Notes: a model not told the origin generated them from the sequence alone. Shown: positions 26,876-38,638, counted from the first letter of the stretch. The stretch is 64,000 bases of DNA from Betaproteobacteria bacterium (GCA_016720425.1 JADKKQ010000010.1:107058-171057), one strand, 5' to 3'. Program-made: numbers and translations.

Positions 26876-27049
26876 TATTCAACAACCTGGACCGAGATCC
26901 GTGACCCATCCTGTCGCATTCGACTGCCCGGACTCCAGCGACTCCTTCGACCTCCGGCAGCGTTGCCCGGCCGCAGATGCGTTCAGCATCCCGTGGCGGA
27001 GAACGACCCGCGGCGAGCCTCGTGCCGCACGCAAGCCGCATTCGGTCGG

Positions 27050-27994
27050 TCATCCCCGCCAGCCCAGTCCGGCGGACAGAATCCACAACACGCCGCTGAT
27101 CGTGGCAAACGACACCAGCGTCGTCACCAGCAGCGCGGCCGCGCAGAAGCCTTCCCGGCCGTACTTCTGCGCGAGGATCGGATAGATGGAGAGCATCGGC
27201 ATGCTCGCGTAGGCAACGGCCGCGGCGCGCAACGTCGGGTCGACCGGCGGCAGCAGAAGCAGGCACGCGAAGACGGCCAGCGGATGCACGACCAGCTTGC
27301 CGACCGCAACCAGCGCGACGTCACCCCGCATTCCGGCGGGGCTGAGACCGACGAGCGATCCGCCGATCACGAACAGCGCAACGGCGGCGGAGGCGGTGGC
27401 CAGCATGCCGATCGCGCGCCCGAGGGGTTCGGGGAGTGCCAGTCCCGTGGCGGCCACCGCGGCACCGGCGACGATGGCGAGGATGAGCGGATTGACGGCG
27501 AGGCGCCGCAGCGACTGCGCGAAGGCCGCCTGCCACGAGTTGCCCCCGCGGCTCTCCGCCAGTGCCAGCGTCAACGGCAGCAGCAGGACGTTCTCGACCA
27601 GCATGCACAGCGCCAGCGCGACGGCGGCCGGCGGCCCCAGCCACTGCAGCACGATCGGGTAGCCGATGAAGCCCGAGTTCGAGAACGCCGAGCCCATCCC
27701 GATCAACGCGCTGTCCGGCATCGGCTTGCCGCGCCCGAAGCGGGCGAGCGCGAAGGCGCCCAGCAGCACGGCGATCGAGCCGCCGGCGTAGGCCGCAAGA
27801 AAGGGGCCGTTGAGGACTTCCGCCAGCGGACGCTGCGCGAGCGCCTGGAACACGAGCGCAGGCAGCGCGAAGTTGAGCACGAACTTGCCGAGCGCCCGCA
27901 ATTCGACGCCGCCGAACATGCCGCGGCGCACGGCGAGGTAGCCCATGCCGATCACCAGATAGATCGGGACGGTGATGGTCAGGATCGACAGCAT
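27050..27994 (-). CDS. AEC-family (auxin efflux carrier-like) transporter
   Basis: 314 residues with about ten membrane helices in two halves. MLSILTITVPIYLVIGMGYL, ALGKFVLNFALPALVFQALA, ALIGMGSAFSNSGFIGYPIVL (the conserved N-x-GF-x-G-x-P segment) and KLVVHPLAVFACLLLLPPVD are typical AEC features. Members export or import carboxylates and other small molecules. ATG 27994 starts directly at a hydrophobic helix. It is separate from the diacid operon by a 55-base gap and the repressor gene, and could be cotranscribed from upstream. The substrate is unknown. Confidence 0.88.
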   Translation of the reverse strand: MLSILTITVPIYLVIGMGYLAVRRGMFGGVELRALGKFVLNFALPALVFQALAQRPLAEVLNGPFLAAYAGGSIAVLLGAFALARFGRGKPMPDSALIGMGSAFSNSGFIGYPIVLQWLGPPAAVALALCMLVENVLLLPLTLALAESRGGNSWQAAFAQSLRRLAVNPLILAIVAGAAVAATGLALPEPLGRAIGMLATASAAVALFVIGGSLVGLSPAGMRGDVALVAVGKLVVHPLAVFACLLLLPPVDPTLRAAAVAYASMPMLSIYPILAQKYGREGFCAAALLVTTLVSFATISGVLWILSAGLGWRG

Positions 27995-28076
27995 GGCGGT
28001 GGGCGAGCATCGATGGCTGATCAATCGCCGGCAGGCGCCCCCGACCGAGCACACGCTCACCGGAGGAGTCCCGCCG

Positions 28077-29018
28077 CTATTCGAACAGCGCGCCGACGCT
28101 CCCGCCCGTGTGAATCCGATCGATGGCGTCCGCGAGCAGCGGCGCCACGGAGAGCGCTGCGACCTTCGGAATCCTCTTTTCGGGCGCCACGAGGACGGTG
28201 TCCGTGACGACGATCGACTCGACCTCGGCGTCGCGCAGGCGGGCCACCGCCGGCCCGCAGAGCACGCCGTGCGTCGCTCCGGCGTGGACACTCCGGGCGC
28301 CCGCGTCGCGCAGTGTCGCTATCGTGGCGACGAGCGTGCCGGCGGTGGCGATCTCGTCGTCGATGATCACGGCGTCGAGACCGCGCACCTCGCCCACCAC
28401 GTGTCCCTGCAGGACCCTGGCGTCGGTGACGCGGCGCTTGTCGATGATCGCCAGCGGGATGCCGAGCCGCTCGGAGAACCGCCCGGCCCGCTTGGCGCCA
28501 CCCGCGTCGGTCGCGACCGCCACCATCCGCGAGGTGTCGAGCCTGGCCTCGAAGTGCTTCGCCAGCGTCGGGATGGCCGTCAGGTGGTCCACCGGCACGC
28601 TGAAGAACCCGTGCACCTGGTCCGAGTGCAGGTCCATGGTGAGCACGCGGTTGGCGCCGGCCGTCTGCAGCATGTCGGCGACCAGCCGGCCGGTGATCGA
28701 GATGCGCGGCGCGTCCTTCTTGTCCGAGCGGGCGTACGAGAAATAGGGGATCACTGCCGTCACCCGCCGCGCGGAGGCGCTGCGGAGGGCGTCGAGCGTG
28801 ATCAGCAGCTCCATGACGTGGTCGCTCACCGGCTCGGTGAACGACTGCACGACGAAGACGTCGCGTTCGCGCACGTTGTCCTGGATCTGGACGTGCAGGT
28901 TGTCGTTGGAGAAGCGCGAGATCTCGAGCGGGCTGAGGGCGCGGCCGAGGTGCGCGCAGATCTCCGCCGCGAGCGGGCGGTTGCTGTTGCAGGCGAAGAT
29001 GCGGAGATCGTCGTTCAT
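28077..29018 (-). CDS. prs: Ribose-phosphate pyrophosphokinase (PRPP synthetase)
   Basis: 313 residues; makes phosphoribosyl pyrophosphate from ribose-5-phosphate and ATP. Motifs: FSNDNLHVQIQDNVRERDVFVVQS, PYFSYARSDKKDAPR (ATP-binding loop, KDAPRISITG), MDLHSDQVHGFFSVPVDHL (PRPP-synthase signature with the catalytic His region), VATDAGGAKRAG, and DAVIIDDEIATAGTL, the phosphoribosyl-pyrophosphate binding loop. In classical enzymes that loop reads VDDxxDTxGT, so EIATAGT is a variant. No signal peptide. ATG 29018 has GGAGAA upstream. Two prs-like genes often coexist; the variant loops suggest this may be the second, non-housekeeping copy. Confidence 0.9.
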   Translation of the reverse strand: MNDDLRIFACNSNRPLAAEICAHLGRALSPLEISRFSNDNLHVQIQDNVRERDVFVVQSFTEPVSDHVMELLITLDALRSASARRVTAVIPYFSYARSDKKDAPRISITGRLVADMLQTAGANRVLTMDLHSDQVHGFFSVPVDHLTAIPTLAKHFEARLDTSRMVAVATDAGGAKRAGRFSERLGIPLAIIDKRRVTDARVLQGHVVGEVRGLDAVIIDDEIATAGTLVATIATLRDAGARSVHAGATHGVLCGPAVARLRDAEVESIVVTDTVLVAPEKRIPKVAALSVAPLLADAIDRIHTGGSVGALFE

Positions 29019-29605
29019 CGCGTCTGGTTCTCCGTCGGGGCGGCCGGGGCTGCACCCGGCGGCGGGGCCTCCGGTTGCGGGATGCACGCCCGTGGCGCCG
29101 GGACGAAAGGGTCGCCGCCCCCTGCCAACGCCGTCGCCCCGGATCCCGGAGCGGCGGGCTCAGGCCGCGACCATTCTACGATGCGCGCCAACGGATCGTC
29201 GCCGCCGCCGTCGATGACGGGAGGCCCGGCCTCGACTGATCCAACGGCGGCCGGCGTTCCCTGCCGATCGGCGACACGTCGATCGCATCGGGCAGGACGG
29301 CTGCTTTTTGCCCGTCGGTCGCCGATGACGCCCGCAGCGGGCGAGCCGCGCCGATGTTCGCCGCGTGCTCGCCCGGTTCGATGACGCGCTCCGGCGGTGG
29401 GAGCGGCAAGCCCGCACGCCGCGCGGGGGGACCGCGGTCGCGGGTGCGCTCATTTGACGCAGCTTCGATAGTGTCGGCCGGCTTTACGACTCCTGCACCC
29501 GCGCAGTCGCAGCACATTGTTTTTAATGACATTCTAATCCGGCACGTTTCTTGCATCTGAAGCACCATCACCGACGAATAACCATGCGATGGAGCAGGAA
29601 AATGC
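29019..29605. other. Intergenic region between prs and a PEP-CTERM remnant
   Basis: The first ~440 bases are GC-rich without a recognisable gene. From 29505 the composition turns AT-richer and includes a sigma-54-like promoter. Confidence 0.5.
29540..29555 (+). promoter_or_regulatory. Sigma-54 (RpoN)-type promoter
   Basis: CGGCACGTTTCTTGCA matches the -24/-12 consensus TGGCAC-N5-TTGC with the invariant GG and GC exactly 10 bases apart. It lies ~51 bases upstream of the first codon of the PEP-CTERM remnant. RpoN control of PEP-CTERM protein genes (with PrsK/PrsR) is established for several betaproteobacteria. Confidence 0.65.
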
Positions 29606-30210
29606 ATGACCCGAAAAGGTATTTGCGGCAACTGTGGGTCTTTGGCGCTCGCCGGCTACGCCGAAGCGATCCGGACTTACAACACCTGGTCGAGCAATGA
29701 GTCACCGAACGGCAATTACATCCTGACGATTACAGAGACCGGTGAGTCAAACCTGTTCAACTGGAATCTGACCGTCAACCCGTGGAACGCCGAGGCGCTC
29801 GGGCTGTTCGTGGATCTGGGCGCGGTCACCGATCCGACTCCGTGCGCTGACCAATGTCCTTCCCACCAGGGGTCGTGGTTCCGCCACCACACCACCAGCG
29901 ACGGCTGCGGCGAAGGTTGTAACCTAAATGGCCTTAGCCTGCCGGCGTTGGGTGGCGGTGACTGTGAACTGATGTTCAGACTTGCGGACAATGGTACGAC
30001 GGCATTCAGACGTTCTCTGGACCACGCCCGACTTCGGCCTGACCGAAGCCGCCTTCGGGGTGGTTGGAATCCGGCGAGCAGCTCTCGCGGGACCACACGC
30101 GGGATGCAGGCGACAAGGCCTGGGGCCACCACCCACCGGGTTCCGGAGCCGGTGTTGATGCTCGAGCCGGGTTGATCGGCCTGACCGCCCTTCGGCGACG
30201 CAGGGGCTGA
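29606..30210 (+). pseudogene. Degraded PEP-CTERM exported protein
   Basis: The body reads EAIRTYNTWSSNESPNGNYI, TITETGESNLFNWNLTVNPW, LGLFVDLGAV and GGDCELMFRL in the frame starting at 29606. DGIQTFS, then WTTPDFGLTEAAFGVVGIR, lie in other frames between 30000 and 30070. The C-terminal sorting signal is split: VPEP is in one frame (about 30138) and GLIGLTALRRRRG in another, ending at a TGA at 30208. The signal peptide (LALAGYAEA) also needs a shift from the ATG at 29604. At least four frame changes are needed to restore a ~200-residue PEP-CTERM protein. A sigma-54 promoter precedes it and a strong terminator follows, so the transcription unit is complete even though the coding frame is not. 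Confidence 0.7.
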
Positions 30211-32440
<2,230 letters not shown>

Positions 32441-32471
32441 GCGGCAAGCGCCCGCGACAAGAGGCGTCCGG

Positions 32472-32504
32472 CGGCGGGGTCGAGCGACGGCCCCGCCGTC
32501 TTTC
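32472..32504 (+). terminator. Rho-independent terminator after the M28 peptidase
   Basis: CGGCGGGG (32472-32479) pairs with CCCCGCCG (32491-32498) around an 11-base loop, followed by TCTTTCG. It lies 31 bases past the peptidase stop. Confidence 0.7.
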
Positions 32505-32757
32505 GTTCGCCAGGCAGGCACCTGCGTGCGGGTCGGTCGCGGCCTGACGGCGACCATGGTCGGCGCTCTTCACGACGTGCCGCCTGGCAAAGGGAAGGAT
32601 CCTCTCCTCGCCTCCACTCTGGTCGGCCGGAACTACCACTTCCGTGGGATTGCCCGGTCGGTGAGCGCGGAAGCATGATCCCGAATGCCCGATCCCGCAT
32701 CTCCGGCAGTGCCGACTTTCGGGACGGCGCGTCACCGACTTACGGAGAGGTCGCACC

Positions 32758-33051
32758 ATGTCCGCGTTCAACGTCGTGCGCTTCCGGGTCAAACCCGGTC
32801 GCGAATCGGAGTTCGTCGCCGCGCATCGCAATGCCCATCCGGAGTTCACGGGACTCAAGCGATTCGTGCTGGTCAATACCGGCGACCGAACCTACTGTGT
32901 CATCGGTGAATGGGATGGCCCTCAGAGCCTTGCCGGCGCGCGGCCCAAGATGATTGCAATGCTCGATTCCTTTCGCGACACGCTGGAAGACCTGGGCGGC
33001 GGACTCGGCGTAACCGACCCCGTATCGGGTAAGGGCATCCTCGAGTTCTAG
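32758..33051 (+). CDS. Antibiotic biosynthesis monooxygenase (ABM)-like dimeric alpha/beta-barrel protein
   Basis: 97 residues. The ferredoxin-like order beta-alpha-beta is suggested by FNVVRFRVKPGRESEFVAAH, FVLVNTGDRTYCVIGEWDG and a helix KMIAMLDSFRDTLEDL. Small ABM or NIPSNAP-like proteins have this size and pattern. No catalytic residue can be named. ATG 32758 has GAGAGG upstream. It stands alone between the M28 gene and the TRIC remnant. Confidence 0.65.
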   Translation: MSAFNVVRFRVKPGRESEFVAAHRNAHPEFTGLKRFVLVNTGDRTYCVIGEWDGPQSLAGARPKMIAMLDSFRDTLEDLGGGLGVTDPVSGKGILEF

Positions 33052-33085
33052 CCGGGCGTCACCGGCCGTTCCGCTGCGGGCCGGG

Positions 33086-33684
33086 TCAATGCCGCGAAAC
33101 GGGCAGCACCCAATGCCAGCGCACGGCAGCCAACCAAGGCGGCGATCGGATGATCGCGATCCCGACCGCGATTTCGCCCATCAGCGGCGCACGCAGCAGC
33201 GCCATGTAGAGATAACAGCCAGCGAAAGCGCAGGTCGCGTAGAGCGGGTCTGCCGGAACAACGAGGGCAGCTCGTTGCAAAGCACGTCGCGGATCACGCC
33301 GCCGAAGGTTCCGGTGATGACTCCCATCAGCGCGGCAATGAAGGCGGAGGTCCCGGCCTCCAGCGCATAGCCGGCCGGCGACGCTGAACAGGCCCATCCG
33401 GAACGTCGGCGACCACTACACGCCCGGTGGCACCTTCCGGTCGCGGGAATCAGTGCGAAAGCCACTGCCAGGCCGAGGATCGCGATGGCGTAGATGTCGT
33501 GCTCGATCCAGAACAGCGGTGTGCGATCGAGCAGCAGGTCGCGCAAGGTACCGCCGCCGAACGCAGTCACCAGCGCGACGACGAACAGGCCGACCAGATC
33601 CATGTCCCGCCGACGCGCCTCGATCAGCCCCGAAAGCGCGAAGGCGAAAACGCCAATGACGTCGATGACGGCCAGAATACGCAT
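33086..33684 (-). pseudogene. TRIC (trimeric intracellular cation channel, YicG-like) gene with three frameshifts
   Basis: MRILAVIDVIGVFAFALSGL, FVVALVTAFGGGTLRDLLLD and TPLFWIEHDIYAIAILGLAV are in frame one. GLFSVAG follows in a second frame. YALEAGTSAFIAALMGVITG and TFGGVIRDVLCNELPSLFR return to frame one. ADPLYATCAFAGCYLYMALL and the end at 33086 are again in the second frame. The duplicated GGGTxRDxL / GGVIRDVL motif is characteristic of UPF0126/TRIC proteins, which form potassium-permeable channels. Three indels in ~600 bases make it inactive as written. Confidence 0.8.
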
Positions 33685-33978
33685 GCGCTGCGCTCCACGA
33701 TCAATCAAGGGCGCGAGTTATACAACGATCATTGGGAGGACGTCCAGCCACCGCGGTTCAAAGATGGCATCTGCCGCGAACCGCATATGGCTGACATTCA
33801 CTGCTCGACTCTCTGAAGTGTCGGCTGCACCGGGAGCGACATGGTTCACCGGCTCCACGACGAACCAGGCGGCGTAAGGGGGACTTCGATTCTCGGCGTG
33901 AACGACGGCCTCGCATCCATGTTCTCGAACATCCAGACCAGACCTACTGCGGGTCCGAAACATGGAGTCCACTTTTGA

Positions 33979-34165
33979 TGGCTCACTCACTTTTCGTTCG
34001 GGTACGGCACGATAGACGCCAGCAACGACCGCACCACGTCATATCTCGCATGGCTTGTGCGCGATGGTGAGGCTTTCGCCGCTCCCGAGCCTGCGACGCT
34101 CGCCTTGCTCGGCGTTGGCCTGCCGGCGTTCACCCTCTCCGCCGCAGGCGGCGGCAATCCGCTCC
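33979..34165 (+). pseudogene. C-terminal remnant of a PEP-CTERM protein
   Basis: After an in-frame TGA at 33976 the frame reads ...TIDASNDRTTSYLAWLVRDG and then PEPATLALLGVGL, a clear exosortase sorting signal. The Arg-rich tail LRRRRRQ is in the neighbouring frame (34138-34158), so the signal itself is broken. There is no N-terminal half. The 3' end touches the cupin remnant on the other strand. Confidence 0.65.
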
Positions 34166-34179
34166 CGGCGGGGCTTATC

Positions 34180-34847
34180 CTATTCGTCGGCGAGATGTCC
34201 GATCTTCACGTGGATCAGGCACCCTGGTTTGCTGAAGGGCTGGTGGCGGTCTGAGGTGCGGGCTGCGAATCCATGTCCCTGCAGGGTAGTCGCCAAGTTC
34301 ATCGCTGAACGTGCCCTCAAGCACGAATATTTCCTCGCCGCCCCAGTGTGTAGCTGGGCCTGAAAGTGGTTCCAGGCGCCCAGCAGGACCAGCGCGACAT
34401 GTTCGCCGCCAAATTCGTGCAGCGGAAACACCGACAAACCCGCCACAAGGCGGGGCGCCGGTCGGCCCGCCTGGTGTCGATCACGACCTGCCGCGATCCA
34501 TCCTCAGGTCGGAATTGACGCAGCTTCACGAACAATTCGCAGCCCGACGTCGAAAACGGTCGATGCCGCGAGCCCGGTGGGTTCCGCATGTTAGAACCCG
34601 CTGGATACTCCCCCCTCTCGTCGGCGAACGTCCCGGAAAGCACAAGGAACTCCTCGCCAAGGACATGTTCGTGAGAGGCAAACGACGATCCGGAAGCGTA
34701 CCGCACGACACTTGTAGCTCGCGCCACTTCGTCGCCAAGCGCGGTCGAGAAGCTTTCGCTCGCGCCCGGCCTTCGGGCGGTGTCGATCAAGGCCGTCGAG
34801 TGTCGATCACGACCCCCGGTTGCCGAGGAGTCTGCATTCAATGCCAT
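34180..34847 (-). pseudogene. ChrR-type double-cupin protein, multiply frameshifted
   Basis: The first cupin is intact enough to recognise: [59 protein letters not shown] and [10 protein letters not shown]. The second cupin is scattered over frames: [26 protein letters not shown], then HQPFSKPGCLIHVKIGHLAD with the stop at 34180. The HxH...E cupin metal motif (HEHVLGEEF) is present in the first domain. ChrR-like cupins act as anti-sigma factors for ECF regulators of singlet-oxygen or peroxide response, but no sigma gene is adjacent. Three or more indels are needed to restore it. Confidence 0.68.
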
Positions 34848-34990
34848 TGCTCGCCTTCCGGTGTCACCGCTTGCGTGCCGGTGCCAGTCTGTCATCCCCT
34901 GCCGGAAACCACTGCGTGAACTCAGCCCCGCGTCAACCTGGCGCGGCTTCTGGATGTGCCGTCGCTGCTGCGAACAGGCGGATCAGCGGC

Positions 34991-35380
34991 TCAACTGCCT
35001 GCCCTCTGGGATTTCTGCCGCGCCTTGCGCTGGCGTACTTGAGTCGCGTGCAGTCTTCTGATCCTGTTTGAGCGCGGCATCGGCCGCCACTTCGTGGCGC
35101 GCTCGGCATCCTTGCGCGCCTTTTCTTCCTGGACAATCAGGCTTGCGCGGCCTTCTCGGCCGCGCGTTGTGCCGTCTCTGAGTTCGGCGGTGACCCGGTT
35201 CGCGTGTCTTTGTTCGGCCGTGCGAATTTTGCGCGCTTCTGCCGCTTCCACCCGGCAGCCTGCCGCGTGGCGGTGCGGTTCGTTAGCCAACGCCGTTGCG
35301 CGCATCCTTTCCAACTGTGTAGTCTTCGCCTTGACCGCCGTCTGCAGGCGTTCCGCGAAACCTGGTTCTTTACGAGGCAT
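34991..35380 (-). CDS. DUF6481-like basic helical protein
   Basis: 129 residues, highly charged and helical: MPRKEPGFAERLQTAVKAKT, QLERMRATALANEP, RVEAAEARKIRTAEQRHANR, LIVQEEKARKDAERATKW. The start and the repeated Arg/Glu/Ala helices match a widespread small protein (DUF6481) of unknown function. The middle (HRHAAGC) and the stretch RDGTTRGREGRAS look locally out of frame compared with the expected pattern, so it may carry two compensating indels. ATG 35380 was chosen over 35401 because MPR-x-PGFAERLQ is the usual family start. Confidence 0.58.
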   Translation of the reverse strand: MPRKEPGFAERLQTAVKAKTTQLERMRATALANEPHRHAAGCRVEAAEARKIRTAEQRHANRVTAELRDGTTRGREGRASLIVQEEKARKDAERATKWRPMPRSNRIRRLHATQVRQRKARQKSQRAGS

Positions 35381-35742
35381 ATCTTCGATCTCCCAATTCA
35401 AGGCATTTGTGCAGGAAGCTGATATTGCCTCGCAAGTGTACTAGCGGCAGCTGCTCTCGTCCCCATACCGAAAACATCTCCGGATTTCGACCCCGGTAGC
35501 CCCGCGATCGGCTAGTCGCCATGTCGCCAAAAACCCTTTCGCCGCAGTCAGCCACGTTAACCGGACAGTAGTGATATGGCATGTCGACTGCAAACCATCA
35601 ACAATTAGGCTGCCGCAGCATCAGTCACCGTAGACGGAATGGCCCTGAGTCCGAGACCCGCTCAACGAGGTTCTCCGATACCAACTCTTGCACTAACGCG
35701 ACGACCCAACACTGTTGGTTGGAAGACGTGGCCTTATGATAA
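35381..35742. other. Non-coding stretch
   Basis: No gene recognised; all frames are short and without motif. Composition is slightly AT-richer than the surroundings, as in the rest of the 33-36 kb decayed zone. Confidence 0.45.
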
Positions 35743-35775
35743 TCGACGAGGATCCGTCACAACGAGCTCATTGAC

Positions 35776-36021
35776 TTGCTTGACGACGCGAGTACCGGGG
35801 ATTCGATAGCGTTTGCCGCAGTCCTCAAATTCGCCGCCATCGACGCGGCTGCGGCCGGGTTCGATCCCAATGGAGCGCTCTCCGTGTCTGAGTTCAGCGG
35901 CGTGCAACCTCCCCTGGGCGCCAGCGTACCGGAACCCGCGACGCTGGCGCTTCTAGGCCTCGGCCTCGCCGGTCTCGGCGTCTCGCGTCGCAAGCGGCAA
36001 CCGATTCCGCTTCGACGATAG
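35776..36021 (+). pseudogene. PEP-CTERM protein C-terminal fragment
   Basis: The frame is open only after the tandem stops TGA/TAA at 35737-35742. It reads DDASTGDSIAFAAVLKFAAI, FDPNGALSVSEFSGV and ends with VPEPATLALLGLGLAGLGVS-RRKRQ, a textbook PEP-CTERM sorting signal (PEP motif, hydrophobic helix, basic tail). No signal peptide or ATG with ribosome binding site precedes it, so it is an N-terminally truncated remnant. A hairpin terminator follows the stop immediately. Confidence 0.7.
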
Positions 36022-36040
36022 CCCCGCTCCGGCGGGGCTT
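36020..36040 (+). terminator. Hairpin terminator after the PEP-CTERM fragment
   Basis: AGCCCCGC pairs with GCGGGGCT around a TCCG tetraloop, overlapping the TAG stop region. A short T-run (TTGTCG) follows. Confidence 0.65.
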
Positions 36041-36229
36041 GTCGTTCGCGGTGACGGATCTCGTTGCCGACGTGCGCCCCGACGTTGCGGCGAGAACGGC
36101 CGATGCGCTCGCCGTGCCCCATCGGTCATTGGCTCGACTCCCAACGGCTACGGATTGCGGGCGCGCTCACCACGCAACAAGCGCGCACCCAGACGGCGTC
36201 TCCCTCGTGTGCATTGCCCGCCGACCCAA

Positions 36230-37306
36230 TCAGAACAGCGGATTCGGCGTATAGGCTCCGGAGACCGTGGTCCCGGTTCCCGTCAGCGTGTTGTTGCCAG
36301 ATGTACGCAGTACGGCCGTGGAGCCCTTTACGATGTCGTAGGCGACGTTGTCGGCGAACGTCGATCGCGTGATGACCGCGGTCGCACCCAAGCCTGAGGA
36401 GGTCAGTCCCCAGACGTTGCCGACCGAAACGGAGTCCGACACTGACAGGAAGACGGTCCCCACGTCCTGCGTATAGGCTCCGAATCCGTCGCTTCCATTT
36501 CTGGCGCTGGTGGTGCGAACGATCGCCATCCGGATCGCCGACGCCAGGGTGTTGGTAATCGCGTTCGTACCATGGGTGGCATTTCCAGAAGCAACACTGT
36601 CCGAGACTGTGACGACGACAGTGGCGCCTTCAGGCGGGGCCACGGCCACGATGCCCGCGAAATTTTCATTGGCGGCGATGCGGGCCGCGTCCAGCGTTCC
36701 GGCGACAATATGGACACCGGCAAGCGTGTTGTTCGCAAACTGCGAGTCGAGCACCTGGACCGCGGGCGACCCCGTCAGCACAGCCAAGCCACGCCATCCG
36801 TTGCTGCGGACCGTGCTTGAACGAATGTGCACGCGTGCGCCACCGTTGATCTGAATGCCGTCCTGGCCCATGTTGGCCACGGTGCATTGCTCGATGTGCA
36901 CCTCACCGGCCGACGTGATTACGATTCCACGGTTGCCGCCTTGACCGTTGATCGTCAGGCCGCGCAGCACGACCTTGTCGCTTGGCCCAGCGGCCACCAC
37001 GATTCCATCGACCCCTGCAGTGGGGCTCATGCCGGCGTAGACGCCCGGCGGGGCGATGACCGACACTGCCTTGGTGATCGTCACCGGACCGTAGCCGGCC
37101 GAATCGAGCACGACTACCTCGCCTCCGGGGTTTGTTTGCAGCATTGCTGCAAGGAAAGCACGGCACGGCAGCTGAAGCGTGCAGGGATTGAGATCGTCGC
37201 CGTAAGAGGCGACAAAGGTCCGTTGCCCGACCGCCATGACATTCGTGGCGGTAAGCATGGACAGGACAAGCACGACTATTGGCAGGGCGATGGCGCGACG
37301 CAACAT
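36230..37306 (-). CDS. Secreted right-handed parallel beta-helix protein
   Basis: 358 residues: signal peptide (1-25, ALPIVVLVLSMLTATNVMA), then RTFVASYGDDLNPCTLQLPC typical of extracellular repeat proteins with a first disulphide. Repeated beta-helix coils follow: VVLRGLTINGQGGNRGIVIT, VHIEQCTVANMGQDGIQING and VHIRSSTVRSNGWRGLAVLT, with NNTLAGVHIV and VNDxx-type turns. Pectate-lyase-like beta-helices of this kind are surface or polysaccharide-binding proteins; no catalytic residues can be assigned. ATG 37306 has GGGAG upstream; the longer frame to 37432 lacks a signal. Only two Cys pairs; no sorting signal at the C-terminus. Confidence 0.83.
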   Translation of the reverse strand: MLRRAIALPIVVLVLSMLTATNVMAVGQRTFVASYGDDLNPCTLQLPCRAFLAAMLQTNPGGEVVVLDSAGYGPVTITKAVSVIAPPGVYAGMSPTAGVDGIVVAAGPSDKVVLRGLTINGQGGNRGIVITSAGEVHIEQCTVANMGQDGIQINGGARVHIRSSTVRSNGWRGLAVLTGSPAVQVLDSQFANNTLAGVHIVAGTLDAARIAANENFAGIVAVAPPEGATVVVTVSDSVASGNATHGTNAITNTLASAIRMAIVRTTSARNGSDGFGAYTQDVGTVFLSVSDSVSVGNVWGLTSSGLGATAVITRSTFADNVAYDIVKGSTAVLRTSGNNTLTGTGTTVSGAYTPNPLF

Positions 37307-37999
37307 TTCGTGTCTCCCGTTGATGCCGCCACGACCGTGGCGGCGAGAATTGCTGAAACGAGCTATGGTCATCGGGACAAGCGCACGGCTCGATGCCTCT
37401 TCCCAATGGCTGGACGATGGCGTTTGCAACAATGCGCCGCCGCGATTACCTCAGGCTTGCGACGGATCAATGTCAGGTTCGGCACGCTGCTAAAGTCGTT
37501 TCCTCGCCACAATCACCCCCCAATTGGCCTGCACCTCTCGAGCAACCGAAACGGTAGGTTACTGTCTACTCATCAACACCGTGTCCGGGGTAATGCGGGC
37601 TCGGGATGCTCAGAAACACCCGGAGGCGCAATGGGCCGCCCGAGTGAAGAGACTAGCGGATTTTTTCCCGGCATTCACTACCGAGCGTCTGGCCGGTTCG
37701 CCGCTGCGGGGAGGACTTGCCCTTGCCTGCGCGGCGAAGCGGACGTGGCTGACTGCGAGGAGTTGGCCCAAAGATTCTTTTGCTCTTTGGCTTGGGCCCG
37801 GACGGTTCTGGATGGTTCTGGCCGGTCTCGGAGGGCGATCCTGGCGGAGGGCGTCATTCACATTGCGGGGCGTAGGTCGCAGGAAACGGAAACGTTGCCC
37901 CCAGAGTTGCCCCCAAAGGTTGCCCCCCGACCGCCAGCGGGCGTCTTCTTTGCGGCCTTGAGTTGGATTGTTCATTTTGTCCCAATTCCCATATCAAGT
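37307..37999. other. Region without recognisable gene before the toxin-antitoxin pair
   Basis: Weak frames only. It contains the three GTTGCCCCC repeats at 37894-37928 and may include the left boundary of the integrated element, but no attachment duplication could be identified by eye. Confidence 0.45.
37894..37928 (+). repeat. Three direct repeats of GTTGCCCCC
   Basis: GTTGCCCCC occurs at 37894-37902, 37906-37914 and 37919-37927, with period 12-13 bases, about 70 bases before the nucleotidyltransferase gene. Spacing near one helical turn would suit protein binding (iteron-like or operator), but the function is unknown. Confidence 0.6.
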
Positions 38000-38638
38000 A
38001 TGATTATTCCCCAGATGGGAACGTCGTCCAAAGCCAGCCCGCCTGCTGCACCTGTCTCCGGCCTCGGGGGCGTGCTGTTCACGCCCGTCCAGCAGCGGGT
38101 CCTGGGACTGCTGTTCGGCCAGCCCGATCGTCGCTTCCAGAGCGCCGAGCTGATCCGTCTCGCCGCTTCCGGTACCGGCGCGGCGCACCGACTGCTGACC
38201 CGCCTCGCTGAGGTCGGACTGGTCACCGTGGAGCGGATCGGCAACCAGAAGCACTACCAGGCAAACCGGGCCAGCCCGGTGTTCGCGGAGTTGCATGGGC
38301 TGATCGTCAAGACGTCCGGGCTGGTGGCGCCGCTACGTGCCGCGCTGGCGCCACTCGCCGACCGCATTCATGCGGCCTTCGTCTACGGCTCGATCGCGAA
38401 GGGACAGGATCGGGCAACGAGCGACATCGACCTGATGGTGATTGCCGACAAGCTCGACTACGCGGACGTCTTCTCGGCGCTGCAGATGGCCGAGGCGGAA
38501 CTCGCGCGGACCGTCAATCCGAATGTCATGCGCCTGGCGGAATGGCGACGCAAGCGCACTCAAGCCTCCGGTTTCGTGTCGCGCGTCGCCGGCCAGCCGC
38601 GACTCTTCGTCATCGGGTCCGACGATGACATCGCCTGA
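38000..38638 (+). CDS. MNT-type nucleotidyltransferase antitoxin with N-terminal winged helix
   Basis: 212 residues. Residues ~20-100 form a winged helix (TPVQQRVLGLLFGQPDRRFQ, GTGAAHRLLTRLAEVGLVTV). Residues ~110-210 form a minimal nucleotidyltransferase with AFVYGSIAKGQDRATSDIDL, the GS...DxD motif in which the two Asp bind metal. MNT proteins of this type act as antitoxins that AMPylate the HEPN toxin. The downstream HEPN gene overlaps it by 14 bases. The start is uncertain: ATG 38000 (MIIPQMGTSSK) or ATG 38015, neither with a clear ribosome binding site. The added HTH could give autoregulation. Confidence 0.85.
   Translation: MIIPQMGTSSKASPPAAPVSGLGGVLFTPVQQRVLGLLFGQPDRRFQSAELIRLAASGTGAAHRLLTRLAEVGLVTVERIGNQKHYQANRASPVFAELHGLIVKTSGLVAPLRAALAPLADRIHAAFVYGSIAKGQDRATSDIDLMVIADKLDYADVFSALQMAEAELARTVNPNVMRLAEWRRKRTQASGFVSRVAGQPRLFVIGSDDDIA

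Noticed and set aside
33979..34165. Exosortase or EPS biosynthesis genes that should accompany PEP-CTERM proteins
   Set aside because: Nothing in the window resembles XrtA/EpsH or PrsK/PrsR; they must be elsewhere if present.
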